The notes: generated by a model not told the origin, from the letters alone. Positions 6,644-15,682 are shown, numbered from the stretch's first letter. The stretch is 21,350 bases of DNA from CAZVAR01 sp964625225 (GCA_964625225.1 CAZVAR010000057.1:1-21350), one strand, 5' to 3'. Translations and numbers: made by a program.

Positions 6644-9600
6644 TTACGCCGTTGCGCGCAGCTCCTCGGCGATCCGCAGATCGACCGACACGAGCTGCGA
6701 GACGCCGCGTTCCGGCATGGTTACGCCGAACAGCCGGTCCATGCGGGCCATGGTCAGCGGATGGTGCGTGACGACCAGGAACCGGGTGGCGGCCGTGCCG
6801 GCGATCTCGTGCAGCAGGGTGCAGAAACGATCGACATTGGGATCGTCGAGGGGGGCATCGACCTCGTCGAGCACGCAGATCGGGGCAGGGGTGGTCAGAA
6901 ACACGGCGAACAGCAGGGACAGCGCCGCAAGTGCCCGCTCGCCTCCGGACAGGAGCGACAGGCTCTGCAGGCGCTTGCCGGGCGGGCTGGCAAGGATGTC
7001 GAGGCCGGCGGCCAGCGGGTCCTCGTCGCCGACGAGGGCCAATTCCGCCCGGCCACCGCCGAAAAGGCGAACGAACAGCTCCCGGAAATGCCGGTCGACC
7101 TGTTCGAAGGCGGCCAGCAGGCGACCGCGCGCCTCCCGGTTCAGCTCGGCGATGCCGCGCCGGAGCTTGCCGATGGCTGCCGTCAGATCCTCCCGCTGTG
7201 CCTGAACCTCCGCGATCTCCGCGGACACCGTCTCGACCTCCTCGTCCGCGCGCAGATTGACCGGACCCATGCCGTCGCGCTCGCGCTGGAGCCGCGCCAG
7301 CCATTGCTCCAGTGCCTCCGAATCGTCCGCGCGGCGGTCCTCCGCCGCGAGTTCGACGAGTGTGTCCGGCTCGCGGGCGAACCGCCGCCGGATGTCGTCG
7401 GCGAGCGTCGCACAGGTGGCACGGGCGTGCTCGACGGCCGCCTCGGCGCGTACCCGGCCTTCGCGCGCCGTGGCGAGCGCCGTCTCGGCTTCCCTGGCGG
7501 CCGCCTGTCGTTCCGCGGCCGCCGCTTCCGCCACAGCGAGGTCGGCGGCGGCCCAGCGCCGTCGTTCGGCCGCCGCCTCGATACGGGCCTCCAGCTCCTC
7601 CCTGCGCGCGCCGAACGTATCGGGCGCCTGCGCGAGGGCCTCGCATTCTGCCGCAGCCGCGGCGGCACGGGCGCCGAGGTCGTCGATATGCGCTGCGGCT
7701 TCCGCCGCGCGACTCTGCCAGGAGGGAATTTCGTCCTCGATCGCGGCGAGCCGGCGCGCCCGGGCCGCGGCCTCCCGTTCCTGTCGGTCGGACAGGCTGC
7801 GTGCCTCCATGAGCTGTCGGCGGCGTTCGGCCAGAGTCGAGCGCAGGCGGTCAGCGCGCGACCGCGCCGCCGCCGGCTCCGCTGCGCCGGCGACGCCGTC
7901 CCGCAGCGCCGCGACCTGTTCCTCGGCGGCGGCCAGTTCGGCGCCGAGACGCTGGGCGGCATCGGCCAGCGCGGCGATGCGCGAGGCCTGCACCGCGGCC
8001 CGTTGGCTCATGCTCGCTGCGGCCCGCCGCCGCTCGGCCGCCGCAGCCTGTGCCTGACGCGCCGCCTCGCGCAGGCTGCGCTCGCGGCCGGCTGCGTCCT
8101 GCGCGGCGCGGCGGGCCGCCTCCAGGGCACGACGCGCCACGGCGGCCGCCGCTTCGGCTTCGGGCAGTCTCGCGCGCAGCGCCGCCAACTGATTGCGATG
8201 GGTCAGCCGGGCCGCCGCGGCGCCCGTTGCGCCGGCCGCAACGGTGAAGCCGTCCCACCGCCACATGGCGCCGTCCGGGGTCACCAGCCGCTGCCCGGGC
8301 AGAAGCTGCGGTCGCAGCGACTCGGCCGTGGCGGCATCGGCGACCAGGCCGACTTGCGACAACCGCCGGGCCAGCGCGGGGGCACCGGCGACGTGGCCGA
8401 TCAGCGGCTCGGCGCCGGCGGGGAGGGGCGGGGGCGGGGCGAGCGGCTCCAGTTCGCGCCAGTGCATCGGCGCATCGGCGGCGGTCGGGGCATTCAGTTC
8501 GTCGCCGAGAGCGCCTCCGAGCGCGGCCTCGTAGCCAGGGGCGACCTCGAGCGCATCGACCACGGGCGGCCAGGCCCCGGCCTGTTCGCCGGTCTCTGCG
8601 GCGAGCAGGCGGGCGAGGGTACGTTCCTCGGTCTGGAGCCGCGTGAGCTCGGTCTCGGCGCGCTGGGCGGCATCGCGCGCGACGGCCTCCGCCTCCCGGG
8701 CCTCGGCGATCGCGTCCGTGGCCGCCTCGACCGCCTCCGCAGCGGCCGCGGCCTGCTCCTCCGCGGCGGCCGCGGCCTCTTCAGCTGCGGCCAACTCCGC
8801 TTCGGAGACACCGGCGGCCTCCGCCTCGGCCCGGTCGCGGGCGAGCTGCTCGCGCTGGCGGCGCAGGCGCTCGGTCCGCGCTTCCGCCTCCTGGAGCTGA
8901 CGCAGCAGGGCCGAGCGACCGGCCTCGGCGCGGGCGAACTCTTCGGCGGCGCGGGCCGCTTCCGCTTCGAGGGCAGCGGTCTCCCGCTCGGCTGCGGCAA
9001 GGCGCTCGGCCGCCACCTCGCGGGCTTCGTCCTCGCCGACTTGTGCCGCCAGCAGGGCGTCGCGTTCCTGTTCAAGCCGGGCGACGGTCGCGGCGGCATC
9101 GGCGGCGCGGGCGCGCTCGCGCTCCAGGTCGCGCGCGAGCTCGGCGGCGCGGGCGCGGGCGGCACGCTCGGCCTCGGCGGCCCGGCGGGCCTCGGCCGCC
9201 AGCGCATCGCGCTCGGCATCAAGGCGCTGGAGCGCGGCCGCAGCCTCCGCCTCCTTGCGGCGGGCCGGGGCGAGGGCGGAGGCGGCGCGCTCCAGCTCGG
9301 CCGCGGCCGATGCGGCGGCGCGGGCGGTCCGGTCGACCTCCGCCTCCGCCGCGGCAAGCGCCGCCTGCGCCTCGACGAGCGCGCTCTCCGCACGCTGCCA
9401 GCGGGCGAGGAACAGGGTCGCCTCGGCCCGGCGGATCTGCTCGCCCAGGCGACGGTAACGGTTGGCTTGGCGCGCCTGCTTCTTCAGGCTCTGGAGCTGG
9501 GTTTCCAGCGTCGCCAGCCGGTCGTCGACCCGGGCGAGATTGCTTTCGGCGGCGTGCAGGCGCTGCTCCGCTTCGTGGCGCCGCGCATGCAGGCCGGAGA

Positions 9601-10108
9601 CACCGGCGGCCTCTTCGAGGATGGCGCGGCGCTGTTCCGGCCGGGCGGCGATCAGGGCACCAATCTGGCCCTGGCTGACCAACGCCGCCGAGCGGGCGCC
9701 GCTGGAGGCGTCGGCGAACAGGAGCTGCACGTCGCGCGCGCGCACTTCGCGGCCGTTGATGCGATAGACCGAACCCTCGCCCCGGGTGATCCGGCGGCTG
9801 ACCTCGATCTCGGCATAATCGTTGAACGCGGCCGGGGCGCGACGCGCGGCGTTGTCGATATGGAGCACCACTTCGGCAAGGTTGCGCGCGGGCCGGGACG
9901 CCGTCCCGGCGAAGATGACGTCGTCCATCTCCTCGCCGCGGAGCTGTCGGGCCGAGCTTTCGCCCATCACCCAGCGCAGCGCCTCGACGAGGTTCGACTT
10001 GCCGCAGCCGTTCGGGCCGACCACGCCGGTCAGGCCGGGCTCGATCACCAGCTCGGCCGCCTCGACGAACGATTTGAACCCGGTCAGCCGGAGCTTGTTG
10101 AAATGCAC
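6644..10108 (-). CDS. smc: Chromosome segregation ATPase SMC
   Basis: A 1154-residue SMC protein that forms ring-shaped dimers for chromosome condensation and segregation. The N-terminal head has FKSFVEAAELVIEPGLTGVV and Walker A GPNGCGKSN (residues 31-39), then the Q-loop region QGQIGALIAARPEQRR. Two long Ala/Glu/Arg-rich coiled-coil arms (about 170-490 and 660-1000) flank a hinge (about 500-640). The C-terminal head has the ABC signature LLSGGERALAALSLLF, Walker B ICVLDEVDAPLDD and the His switch VVTHH. All ATPase elements are present and the length is normal. The start is GTG at 10108, giving MHFNKLRLTGFKSF, which fits the family; the ribosome binding site is weak. It lies 33 nt downstream of the DsbA-like gene. 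No scpA/scpB is in the window. Confidence 0.96.
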   Translation of the reverse strand: MHFNKLRLTGFKSFVEAAELVIEPGLTGVVGPNGCGKSNLVEALRWVMGESSARQLRGEEMDDVIFAGTASRPARNLAEVVLHIDNAARRAPAAFNDYAEIEVSRRITRGEGSVYRINGREVRARDVQLLFADASSGARSAALVSQGQIGALIAARPEQRRAILEEAAGVSGLHARRHEAEQRLHAAESNLARVDDRLATLETQLQSLKKQARQANRYRRLGEQIRRAEATLFLARWQRAESALVEAQAALAAAEAEVDRTARAAASAAAELERAASALAPARRKEAEAAAALQRLDAERDALAAEARRAAEAERAARARAAELARDLERERARAADAAATVARLEQERDALLAAQVGEDEAREVAAERLAAAERETAALEAEAARAAEEFARAEAGRSALLRQLQEAEARTERLRRQREQLARDRAEAEAAGVSEAELAAAEEAAAAAEEQAAAAAEAVEAATDAIAEAREAEAVARDAAQRAETELTRLQTEERTLARLLAAETGEQAGAWPPVVDALEVAPGYEAALGGALGDELNAPTAADAPMHWRELEPLAPPPPLPAGAEPLIGHVAGAPALARRLSQVGLVADAATAESLRPQLLPGQRLVTPDGAMWRWDGFTVAAGATGAAAARLTHRNQLAALRARLPEAEAAAAVARRALEAARRAAQDAAGRERSLREAARQAQAAAAERRRAAASMSQRAAVQASRIAALADAAQRLGAELAAAEEQVAALRDGVAGAAEPAAARSRADRLRSTLAERRRQLMEARSLSDRQEREAAARARRLAAIEDEIPSWQSRAAEAAAHIDDLGARAAAAAAECEALAQAPDTFGARREELEARIEAAAERRRWAAADLAVAEAAAAERQAAAREAETALATAREGRVRAEAAVEHARATCATLADDIRRRFAREPDTLVELAAEDRRADDSEALEQWLARLQRERDGMGPVNLRADEEVETVSAEIAEVQAQREDLTAAIGKLRRGIAELNREARGRLLAAFEQVDRHFRELFVRLFGGGRAELALVGDEDPLAAGLDILASPPGKRLQSLSLLSGGERALAALSLLFAVFLTTPAPICVLDEVDAPLDDPNVDRFCTLLHEIAGTAATRFLVVTHHPLTMARMDRLFGVTMPERGVSQLVSVDLRIAEELRATA

Positions 10109-10141
10109 GCTTCGCTTACTCGGGGCTTGCTCGGGGCCGGT

Positions 10142-10837
10142 TCAGGGGAGCAGCGGTCTCAGGATGTCCTGCATCTGCTCGAAAGTCAGCGTGCCGCTGT
10201 ACTTCTTGCCGTTGACGATGAAGGTCGGGGTCGAGCGGATGTCGAACGCCTCCTCGCCGGCGAGCCGCTCGGCGACGACCGCATCCAGCCGCTGCTCGTC
10301 GTTCATGCAGGCCTGCACCTGCTCCTCCGACAGGCCGCCCAGCTTGCCTATGCGGACGAGTGCCGCCAGCGGGTCGGAAGCGGTGGCCCAGTTCGCCTGA
10401 CTCTGGAACAGGATTTCCAGCAGGCCGAAATAGCGATCCCGCGGCGCGCATTCCGCGAGTGCAGCCGCCCGCAGCGCGACCTGGTCCAGCGGGAAGTCGC
10501 GATAGACGAACCGGACCTTGCCGGTGTCGACATAGTCGGATTTCAGCTTCGGCAGCGTGCCTTGGTGGAAGGTCGCGCAGTGCGGGCAGGTCAGCGAGGC
10601 GTATTCGATGATGGTGACCGGCGCCTCCGCGCTGCCGAGGACGTGGTCGTCCGGCTGCACCGCGGCGGCCCCGGTCGGGTCGGCGGCCGACGGTGTCGGT
10701 GCGGCCATGCTCGTGGCGGCCGCTGACTGCGCCGCGGGCGGCGCTTCGGGCATGTCGCCCGGCTGCAGCAGGGCGGCGGCAAGAACGCCGCCGCCCACGA
10801 CCAGCGCGGCGGCGACTCCGATCCAGATCTTCGACAC
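10142..10837 (-). CDS. DsbA-like thiol:disulfide oxidoreductase, membrane-anchored
   Basis: A 231-residue protein of the DsbA/thioredoxin-like family (DSBA or Thioredoxin_4 type). An N-terminal hydrophobic segment (WIGVAAALVVGGGVLAAALL, about residues 5-24) anchors or exports it. A Pro/Ala-rich linker to about residue 62 follows, then a thioredoxin fold with the active site CPHC (Cys84, Cys87) in YASLTCPHCATFH and the cis-proline loop STPTFIVNGKKYSG. It probably forms or rearranges disulfides in the periplasm. The start is GTG at 10837, with GGAGG five bases upstream. The frame is open further up, but that extension interrupts the signal anchor and has no ribosome binding site. It is co-oriented with dciA (47-nt gap) and smc (33-nt gap). 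The role relative to smc is unknown; the pairing looks like a conserved neighbourhood, not a pathway. Confidence 0.9.
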   Translation of the reverse strand: MSKIWIGVAAALVVGGGVLAAALLQPGDMPEAPPAAQSAAATSMAAPTPSAADPTGAAAVQPDDHVLGSAEAPVTIIEYASLTCPHCATFHQGTLPKLKSDYVDTGKVRFVYRDFPLDQVALRAAALAECAPRDRYFGLLEILFQSQANWATASDPLAALVRIGKLGGLSEEQVQACMNDEQRLDAVVAERLAGEEAFDIRSTPTFIVNGKKYSGTLTFEQMQDILRPLLP

Positions 10838-10884
10838 GCAATCCTCCGTCGTCGCCGGATGCTTATAGCGAGGCCGCGCCGATC

Positions 10885-11418
10885 TCAAGTGCCGCCCGGG
10901 CTGCGGCGCAGCACGGCGCGCCCGAGGTCGCGCAACGCCTCTGCCAGCTCCGGGTCGGAAACCCCCGCAACGGCGGTCGCCAGCGTCTCCTCCTCGGCCA
11001 CGGTCAGCGGCCGAGGCTCCGGGCGCCGGTGTTCCGGGACGGGGAGGCTGCCCTGCCGCAGTGCCAGCCGGCGTACGGCCTTGTAGCCGAGATATCCGTT
11101 GATCCGCTCGATGATGGTCGGTTCGAGATGCTGCACCTCGGTCGCCCAGCCGCTCGCCACCCGAAGGTGGAGCGTGCCGCCCGGCTCGCCGCCGCGGCCC
11201 CGCACAAGGCGCTCCGGCAGCGTGCGCTTCGCCAGTTCCTGCCCGACCACCGCCGCCCAGTCGACCAGCAGCCCGGCCTCGCCGAAGCCGCGCCGATGGC
11301 CGGAGCGTGCGATGAGCCGGTCGAGCATCGTCGCGACCGGCCGCAGGCCGGCACCCGGTCGCCGCTCGCTCCCGGCCGTGATGCCGACAGGCCTTCTCGG
11401 GGCCTTCGCTTTCGTCAT
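10885..11418 (-). CDS. dciA: DUF721 family protein, DciA-type helicase loader
   Basis: A 177-residue protein of the DUF721 family, whose members (DciA) help load the replicative helicase DnaB in bacteria without DnaC/DnaI. The conserved core is visible as GEAGLLVDWAAVVGQELAKRTLPERL followed by GTLHLRVASGWATEVQHLEPTIIERINGYLG (about residues 48-118). A Pro/Arg-rich C-terminal region and a short helix (SDPELAEALRDLGRAVLRR) follow. The start at ATG 11418 has GGAGG only two bases away, which is close; the upstream open frame is Arg/Pro-rich and unlikely to be coding. It is divergent from mutY across 77 bp and heads the dciA/dsbA-like/smc run. The family call is good; helicase loading is inferred from characterised relatives. 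Confidence 0.82.
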   Translation of the reverse strand: MTKAKAPRRPVGITAGSERRPGAGLRPVATMLDRLIARSGHRRGFGEAGLLVDWAAVVGQELAKRTLPERLVRGRGGEPGGTLHLRVASGWATEVQHLEPTIIERINGYLGYKAVRRLALRQGSLPVPEHRRPEPRPLTVAEEETLATAVAGVSDPELAEALRDLGRAVLRRSPGGT

Positions 11419-11482
11419 AGCCTCCGCCCGCCGCCGCACCCCGCCGGGTTCCGGGCGTCGCCCGGGCAGTGCGGCACCCCTA

Positions 11483-11510
11483 TCTATAGGCCGCCATGTC
11501 CGCCGCGCAA
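11483..11510 (-). promoter_or_regulatory. Weak candidate promoter for the dciA operon
   Basis: On the minus strand, TTGCGC (11505-11510), a 16-nt spacer and TATAGA (11483-11488) lie in the mutY-dciA divergent region and overlap the mutY start. A short hairpin (CCGGGC-GTC-GCCCGG, 11451-11465) would fall in the 5' leader of dciA. The match is modest. Confidence 0.3.
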
Positions 11511-12557
11511 AATGCAATCGCCGACCGTTTGCTCGACTGGTACGACCGGCATCGCCGGGATTTCCCGTGGCGCGCACCGCCTGGCGGGCGTCCCGATCCC
11601 TACGCGGTATGGCTCAGCGAGATCATGCTGCAGCAGACCACGACCGCCACGGTCGCCGGCTATTTCCCGAACTTCCTCGATCGTTGGCCGACCGTGGAGG
11701 CGCTGGCGGCGGCGCCGCTCGACGCGGTGCTGCACGCTTGGCAGGGCCTCGGCTACTACGCGCGCGCCCGGAATCTTCACAAATGCGCGCAGATGGTGGC
11801 GCGGACGCATCGCGGCCGCTTTCCCGAGACCGAGGAGGCCCTCCGCCGCCTGCCGGGCGTGGGGGCGTATACGGCGGCGGCGATCGCCGCGATCGCCTTT
11901 GACCGACCCGCCGTGGTCGTGGACGGAAATGTCGAGCGGGTGGTGTCGCGACTGTTCGCTGTCGAAGCGCCGCTGCCGGGGGCCAGGGCCGAGCTGCGCG
12001 CGGCGGCAGCCGCGATCACGCCGGGCCGGCGGCCCGGCGACTATGCGCAGGCGATGATGGATCTGGGTGCTACGATCTGCACGCCGCGCAAGCCGCGTTG
12101 CATGCTCTGCCCGCTCACCGACCTATGCGCGGGCCGCCGCAGCGGCATTGCCGAGAGCCTGCCGCGAAGAGACCCGAAGCCGGACCGCCCGGTGCGGCAT
12201 GGCATCGTATTCTGGGTCGAACGGCCGGACGGTGCCATTCTGCTGCGCCGGAGACCGGAGAACGGGCTGCTCGGGGGCATGATGGAGGTTCCGTCGACCG
12301 GCTGGCGCGATGAGACGCCGTCGTGCGAGGCAGCCCGTGCCGAAGCGCCGCTCGCGGCCGAGTGGACTCCCCGTCCGGGACTGGTGCAGCATGTCTTCAC
12401 GCATTTCCGACTGGAGCTGCGGATGCTGGCCGGGCGCGTCCCGCTGTCCACCCCGGCGCCGGACAACGCAATCTGGGCGCCGGCCGACCGTTTGGGGGAC
12501 TTCGCGCTGCCCACCGTCATGAAGAAGGTGGTCGCCCACGGGCTGCGGACCGGCTGA
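11496..12557 (+). CDS. mutY: A/G-specific adenine glycosylase MutY
   Basis: A 353-residue DNA repair glycosylase that removes adenine mispaired with 8-oxoguanine or guanine and so prevents G:C to T:A transversions. Catalytic Glu42 sits in LSEIMLQQTT. The helix-hairpin-helix reads LPGVGAYTAAAI (about 119-130), and the essential Asp143 is in VVDGNVERVVSR. The [4Fe-4S] cluster ligands are Cys195, Cys202, Cys205 and Cys211 (CX6CX2CX5C). The C-terminal domain (about 230-350) is the NUDIX-like part that recognises 8-oxoG, with FTHFRLEL as the familiar His/Phe motif. The position after LQQTT that is usually Val is Thr here. It is divergent from dciA and ends 117 bp before the cytochrome bd operon. 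Confidence 0.95.
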   Translation: MSAAQNAIADRLLDWYDRHRRDFPWRAPPGGRPDPYAVWLSEIMLQQTTTATVAGYFPNFLDRWPTVEALAAAPLDAVLHAWQGLGYYARARNLHKCAQMVARTHRGRFPETEEALRRLPGVGAYTAAAIAAIAFDRPAVVVDGNVERVVSRLFAVEAPLPGARAELRAAAAAITPGRRPGDYAQAMMDLGATICTPRKPRCMLCPLTDLCAGRRSGIAESLPRRDPKPDRPVRHGIVFWVERPDGAILLRRRPENGLLGGMMEVPSTGWRDETPSCEAARAEAPLAAEWTPRPGLVQHVFTHFRLELRMLAGRVPLSTPAPDNAIWAPADRLGDFALPTVMKKVVAHGLRTG

Positions 12558-12622
12558 CGGAACAACGAGCGGTACCAGTCGTTTGCGGTGCGATTACGCG
12601 TTCGCGGGCGAAGGGTGATAAG

Positions 12623-12644
12623 GCCGACCGGCGAGCCGGTCGGC
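12623..12644. promoter_or_regulatory. Perfect 10-bp inverted repeat between mutY and cydP
   Basis: GCCGACCGGC and its exact reverse complement are separated by only two bases. As RNA this folds into a 9-bp stem with a CGAG tetraloop. It lies 66 nt after the mutY stop and 31 nt before the cydP start, in a 117-bp spacer. No T-run follows, so it may be a weak terminator for mutY, a leader structure of the cyd mRNA, or an operator. No clear FNR box (TTGAT-N4-ATCAA) was seen. Confidence 0.4.
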
Positions 12645-12674
12645 GATCAGGGGGCCGATTCTCAAAAGGGGGCA

Positions 12675-12884
12675 ATGTTCCGGCATCCACTCGTGCGCGA
12701 CATTGCCGTGGTCCTGGTGGTCAAAGTCGCGCTGATCCTTATCGGCTTCTGGGCCTTCTTCGGACCGCAGCACCGCCCGGCTGTCGACGCCGCCGCGGTG
12801 GAGGACCTCCTGTTCGCCACGTCCGGGCCGGCCGCCGTACCGCAGCCGCCTTACTTTCATAATCCGGGGGAGAATTGGCCGTGA
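12675..12884 (+). CDS. cydP: CydP-like small subunit of cytochrome bd oxidase
   Basis: A 69-residue single-pass membrane protein directly upstream of cydA. The pattern HPLVRDIAVVLVVKVALILIGFWAFFG followed by RPAVDAAAVEDLLF resembles the 'cytochrome oxidase putative small subunit CydP' family (basic residue-IxxVLxxK, one helix, then RPxVDxxAV). The helix spans about residues 8-29 and is followed by a periplasmic or cytoplasmic tail of about 40 residues. The ATG at 12675 has AGGGGG four bases upstream; a longer open frame from 12588 has no ribosome binding site and a non-membrane start. The stop overlaps the cydA GTG start (GTGA), so translation is coupled. The family call is from memory of the motif pattern and should be checked with a profile. 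Confidence 0.78.
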   Translation: MFRHPLVRDIAVVLVVKVALILIGFWAFFGPQHRPAVDAAAVEDLLFATSGPAAVPQPPYFHNPGENWP

Positions 12885-14509
12885 TCGACCTCGAGGTGGT
12901 GAACTTGTCGCGCCTGCAGTTCGCGCTGACGGCGATGTACCACTTCCTCTTCGTGCCGCTGACGCTCGGTCTGTCGGTCATCCTGGCGATCATGGAGAGC
13001 GTCTACGTCATGACCGGGCGCCGCATCTGGCGCGACATGACGATGTTCTGGGGCATCCTGTTCGGCATCAATTTCGCCATGGGAGTGGCCACCGGCATCA
13101 CCATGGAGTTCCAGTTCGGAACGAATTGGGCCTACTATTCCCACTATGTCGGCGACGTGTTCGGCGCGCCGCTGGCGATCGAAGGGCTGATGGCCTTCTT
13201 CCTGGAGGCGACCTTCATCGGCCTGTTCTTCTTCGGCTGGGACAAGCTGACGCGGGTCGGCCATCTGGCGGTGACCTGGTGCGTGGCGATCGGCTCCAAT
13301 CTGTCGGCGTTGTGGATCCTGGTCGCGAATGCCTGGATGCAGAACCCGGCCGGCAGCCGCTTCAATTTCGAGACCATGCGGATGGAGGTCACCGATTTCT
13401 TCGAAGTGATCTTCAATCCCGTCGCACAGTCCAAGTTCGTGCACACGGTCAGCGCCGGTTATGTGACCGGAGCCATTTTCGTCTTGTCGGTCAGCGCCTG
13501 GTACCTGCTGCGCGGCCGGCACATCGAACTGGCGAAGCGGTCGATGACGGTGGCCGCCTCTTTCGGACTGGCCTCGGCCCTGTCGGTGGTCGTGCTCGGG
13601 GACGAGAGCGGCTACACCACGACCCAGCACCAGAAGATGAAACTGGCCGCGATGGAGGGCATGTGGGAAACCGAACCGGCGCCGGCTCCCTTCACGGTCT
13701 TCGGTATGCCGAATTTGGAGGAGAAGCGCACCGAGGCGGCGATCGAAATACCCTGGGTGCTCGGCCTGATCGCGACGCGCTCCTTCAGCGGCGTCCTGCC
13801 CGGCATCAACGATCTGGTCGATGACGGCGAGCAGCGGGTCCGCTCGGGGCTGATCGCCTATGATGCGCTGCAGCGGCTGCGGCAGAACCGCGACGATGCG
13901 GCCGCCCGCGCCGAGCTCGAGGAGCGCGTGGACGATCTCGGCTATGCGCTGCTGCTACGCCGTTATGTCGAGGATCCTCGCACTGCGACTCCCGAGCAGA
14001 TCCGGCAGGCCGCGTTGGATCTGATTCCGGATGTGCCCGTGCTGTTCTGGGCCTTCCGTTTCATGGTCGCCATCGGCTTTTTCCAGATTCTGCTGTTCGC
14101 CCTCGCATTCTGGTTCGCGACGAAACGCACGCTGGACCGGCACCGCTGGTTCCTATGGCTGGCGCTGTTCTCGCTGCCCTTGCCCTGGATAGCGTCGCAG
14201 CTCGGCTGGATCGTGGCGGAATACGGCCGCCAGCCATGGATCATCGAGGGCGTGATGCCGACCTTCTTCGGTGCGTCGAACATCCCGGCCGGAAATGTCT
14301 GGATGTCGCTCGCCGGGTTCGTGCTGTTCTACACGGGCTTGGCGGTCGTCGACCTCTTCCTGATGCTCCGGTACATCCGCATCGGCCCAACCGAATATTG
14401 GCGCGTGCCCGACATCGGGGCCGGCCATCCGGTCGATGGTGGCATGTACTACCAGCCTCCGCTGCCGGGGCTGCAGGCGGCGCCCGAGCGCGTGGCCGGG
14501 AACGACTGA
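12881..14509 (+). CDS. cydA: Cytochrome bd ubiquinol oxidase subunit I (long Q-loop type)
   Basis: The 542-residue catalytic subunit of the bd-type oxidase, which oxidises quinol and reduces O2 with high affinity without pumping protons. Haem ligands follow E. coli numbering plus two: His21 (MYHFLFVPLTLG), His188 (SKFVHTVSAGY) and Met395 (FRFMVAIGF). Glu101 and Glu109 of the proton path and the GDESGYTTTQHQKMKLAAMEG quinol site (Lys254, Glu259) are present. A long insert between about 270 and 385 (PFTVFGMPNLEEKRTEAAIEIP ... RSGLIAYDALQRLR) makes this the E. coli-like long Q-loop subfamily. The start chosen is GTG 12881, nine bases after GGGGGA and overlapping the cydP stop. TTG 12875 is possible but too close to that site. 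Confidence 0.96.
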   Translation: MIDLEVVNLSRLQFALTAMYHFLFVPLTLGLSVILAIMESVYVMTGRRIWRDMTMFWGILFGINFAMGVATGITMEFQFGTNWAYYSHYVGDVFGAPLAIEGLMAFFLEATFIGLFFFGWDKLTRVGHLAVTWCVAIGSNLSALWILVANAWMQNPAGSRFNFETMRMEVTDFFEVIFNPVAQSKFVHTVSAGYVTGAIFVLSVSAWYLLRGRHIELAKRSMTVAASFGLASALSVVVLGDESGYTTTQHQKMKLAAMEGMWETEPAPAPFTVFGMPNLEEKRTEAAIEIPWVLGLIATRSFSGVLPGINDLVDDGEQRVRSGLIAYDALQRLRQNRDDAAARAELEERVDDLGYALLLRRYVEDPRTATPEQIRQAALDLIPDVPVLFWAFRFMVAIGFFQILLFALAFWFATKRTLDRHRWFLWLALFSLPLPWIASQLGWIVAEYGRQPWIIEGVMPTFFGASNIPAGNVWMSLAGFVLFYTGLAVVDLFLMLRYIRIGPTEYWRVPDIGAGHPVDGGMYYQPPLPGLQAAPERVAGND

Positions 14510-14524
14510 ACGGGGGAGGACGCC

Positions 14525-15664
14525 ATGCCGTTGGACTACGAGACCCTCCGTCTGATCTGGTGGGCGCTGCTCGGCGTTCTGCTGATCGGCTTCGCCATCT
14601 TCGACGGCTTCGATCTTGGAATCGCCGCGCTGCTTCCCTTCGTCGGGCGCGCCGATGGTGAGCGCCGCGTCCTCATCAACGCCGTCGGCCCGGTGTGGGA
14701 GGGCAACCAGGTGTGGTTCATCCTGGGCGGCGGCGCCGCCTTCGCCGCTTGGCCGCCGCTCTATGCGGCATCCTTTTCCGGCTTCTACGTGGCGATGTTC
14801 CTGGTGCTGGTCGCGCTGATCCTGCGCCCGGTCGCCTTCAAGTTCCGCAGCAAGATCGAGGATCGCCGCTGGCGGCATACCTGGGATTGGATCCTGTGCG
14901 TCGGCGGCATTGTCCCCGCCCTGATCTTCGGAGTCGCTTTCGGCAATCTCCTCCTCGGCGTGCCGTTCCATCACGACGCGGAAATCCGCCCCTTCTATAC
15001 CGGCGGCTTCTTCGGCCTGCTCGGCCCGTTCGCTCTGCTGTGCGGGCTCGTCAGCGTCGCCATGCTGATCATGCACGGCGCTGCCTTCGGGGCGCTTAAG
15101 ACGACCGGTGTCATTGCCGAACGTTGTCGCAGCTACGGGGCCGTCGCCGGTCTCGTGACGGCCGTGCTGTTCGCGCTCGGCGGGATCGCGGTCGCGCTGT
15201 GGGTGGACGGCTATTCGATCACCAGTCCGATCGACCCGGCCGGACCGTCCAATCCCCTGCTCAAGACGGTGGAACGGTCCGATGGAGCATGGATTGCGAG
15301 CTACGGTGCCCGGCCATGGACCGTTCTGGCGCCTCTGCTCGGCCTCGCCTGCCCGGTGCTGGCGGCGATGTTGATGCGGCGGAGTCGGGACCTGTCCGCC
15401 TTCATTGTCAGCGCTCTGGGGGTGGCCGGAATCGTGGCAACGCCCGGGCTGGCGATGTTCCCGTTCATCCTGCCGTCGTCCACGGAGCCTAGTTCCAGCC
15501 TGACGGTATGGGATTCGTCATCGAGCCATGTGACCCTGTTCATCATGCTGATCGCGACCGTGATCTTCCTGCCGTTGGTGCTGGCCTACACCGCGTGGGT
15601 TTACCGCGTTCTGCGCGGCCGGGTGGAGCCGGGCCACATCGAGGTCAACAAGCAGGCCTATTGA
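14525..15664 (+). CDS. cydB: Cytochrome bd ubiquinol oxidase subunit II
   Basis: The 379-residue partner of CydA, about eight transmembrane helices. The N-terminus LDYETLRLIWWALLGVLLIGFAIFDGFDLGIAALLPF carries the conserved FDGFDLG motif. GPVWEGNQVWFILGGGA (about 55-72) and the FRSKIEDRRWR loop (about 107-117) are also typical. The C-terminal part (SSHVTLFIMLIATVIFLPLVLAYTAWVYRVLRG) matches the end of the family, and the length is normal. It starts 15 bp after the cydA stop with GGGGGAGGA as ribosome binding site. It is followed by cydX in the same operon. No cydDC transporter genes are nearby in this window. Confidence 0.96.
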   Translation: MPLDYETLRLIWWALLGVLLIGFAIFDGFDLGIAALLPFVGRADGERRVLINAVGPVWEGNQVWFILGGGAAFAAWPPLYAASFSGFYVAMFLVLVALILRPVAFKFRSKIEDRRWRHTWDWILCVGGIVPALIFGVAFGNLLLGVPFHHDAEIRPFYTGGFFGLLGPFALLCGLVSVAMLIMHGAAFGALKTTGVIAERCRSYGAVAGLVTAVLFALGGIAVALWVDGYSITSPIDPAGPSNPLLKTVERSDGAWIASYGARPWTVLAPLLGLACPVLAAMLMRRSRDLSAFIVSALGVAGIVATPGLAMFPFILPSSTEPSSSLTVWDSSSSHVTLFIMLIATVIFLPLVLAYTAWVYRVLRGRVEPGHIEVNKQAY

Positions 15665-15682
15665 CCGGAGGGGTGCGGCGTC

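Noticed and set aside
7200..9450. Apparent repeats of Ala/Arg/Glu codons in the middle of smc
   Set aside because: This is coiled-coil heptad composition, not DNA repeats or a CRISPR array; no regular spacer pattern is present.
6626..10726. A 1366-codon open frame on the plus strand opposite smc
   Set aside because: It is antisense to smc, whose domains are all recognisable. Its translation is low-complexity Gly/Arg/Leu text, as expected from GC-rich codon bias on the reverse strand.
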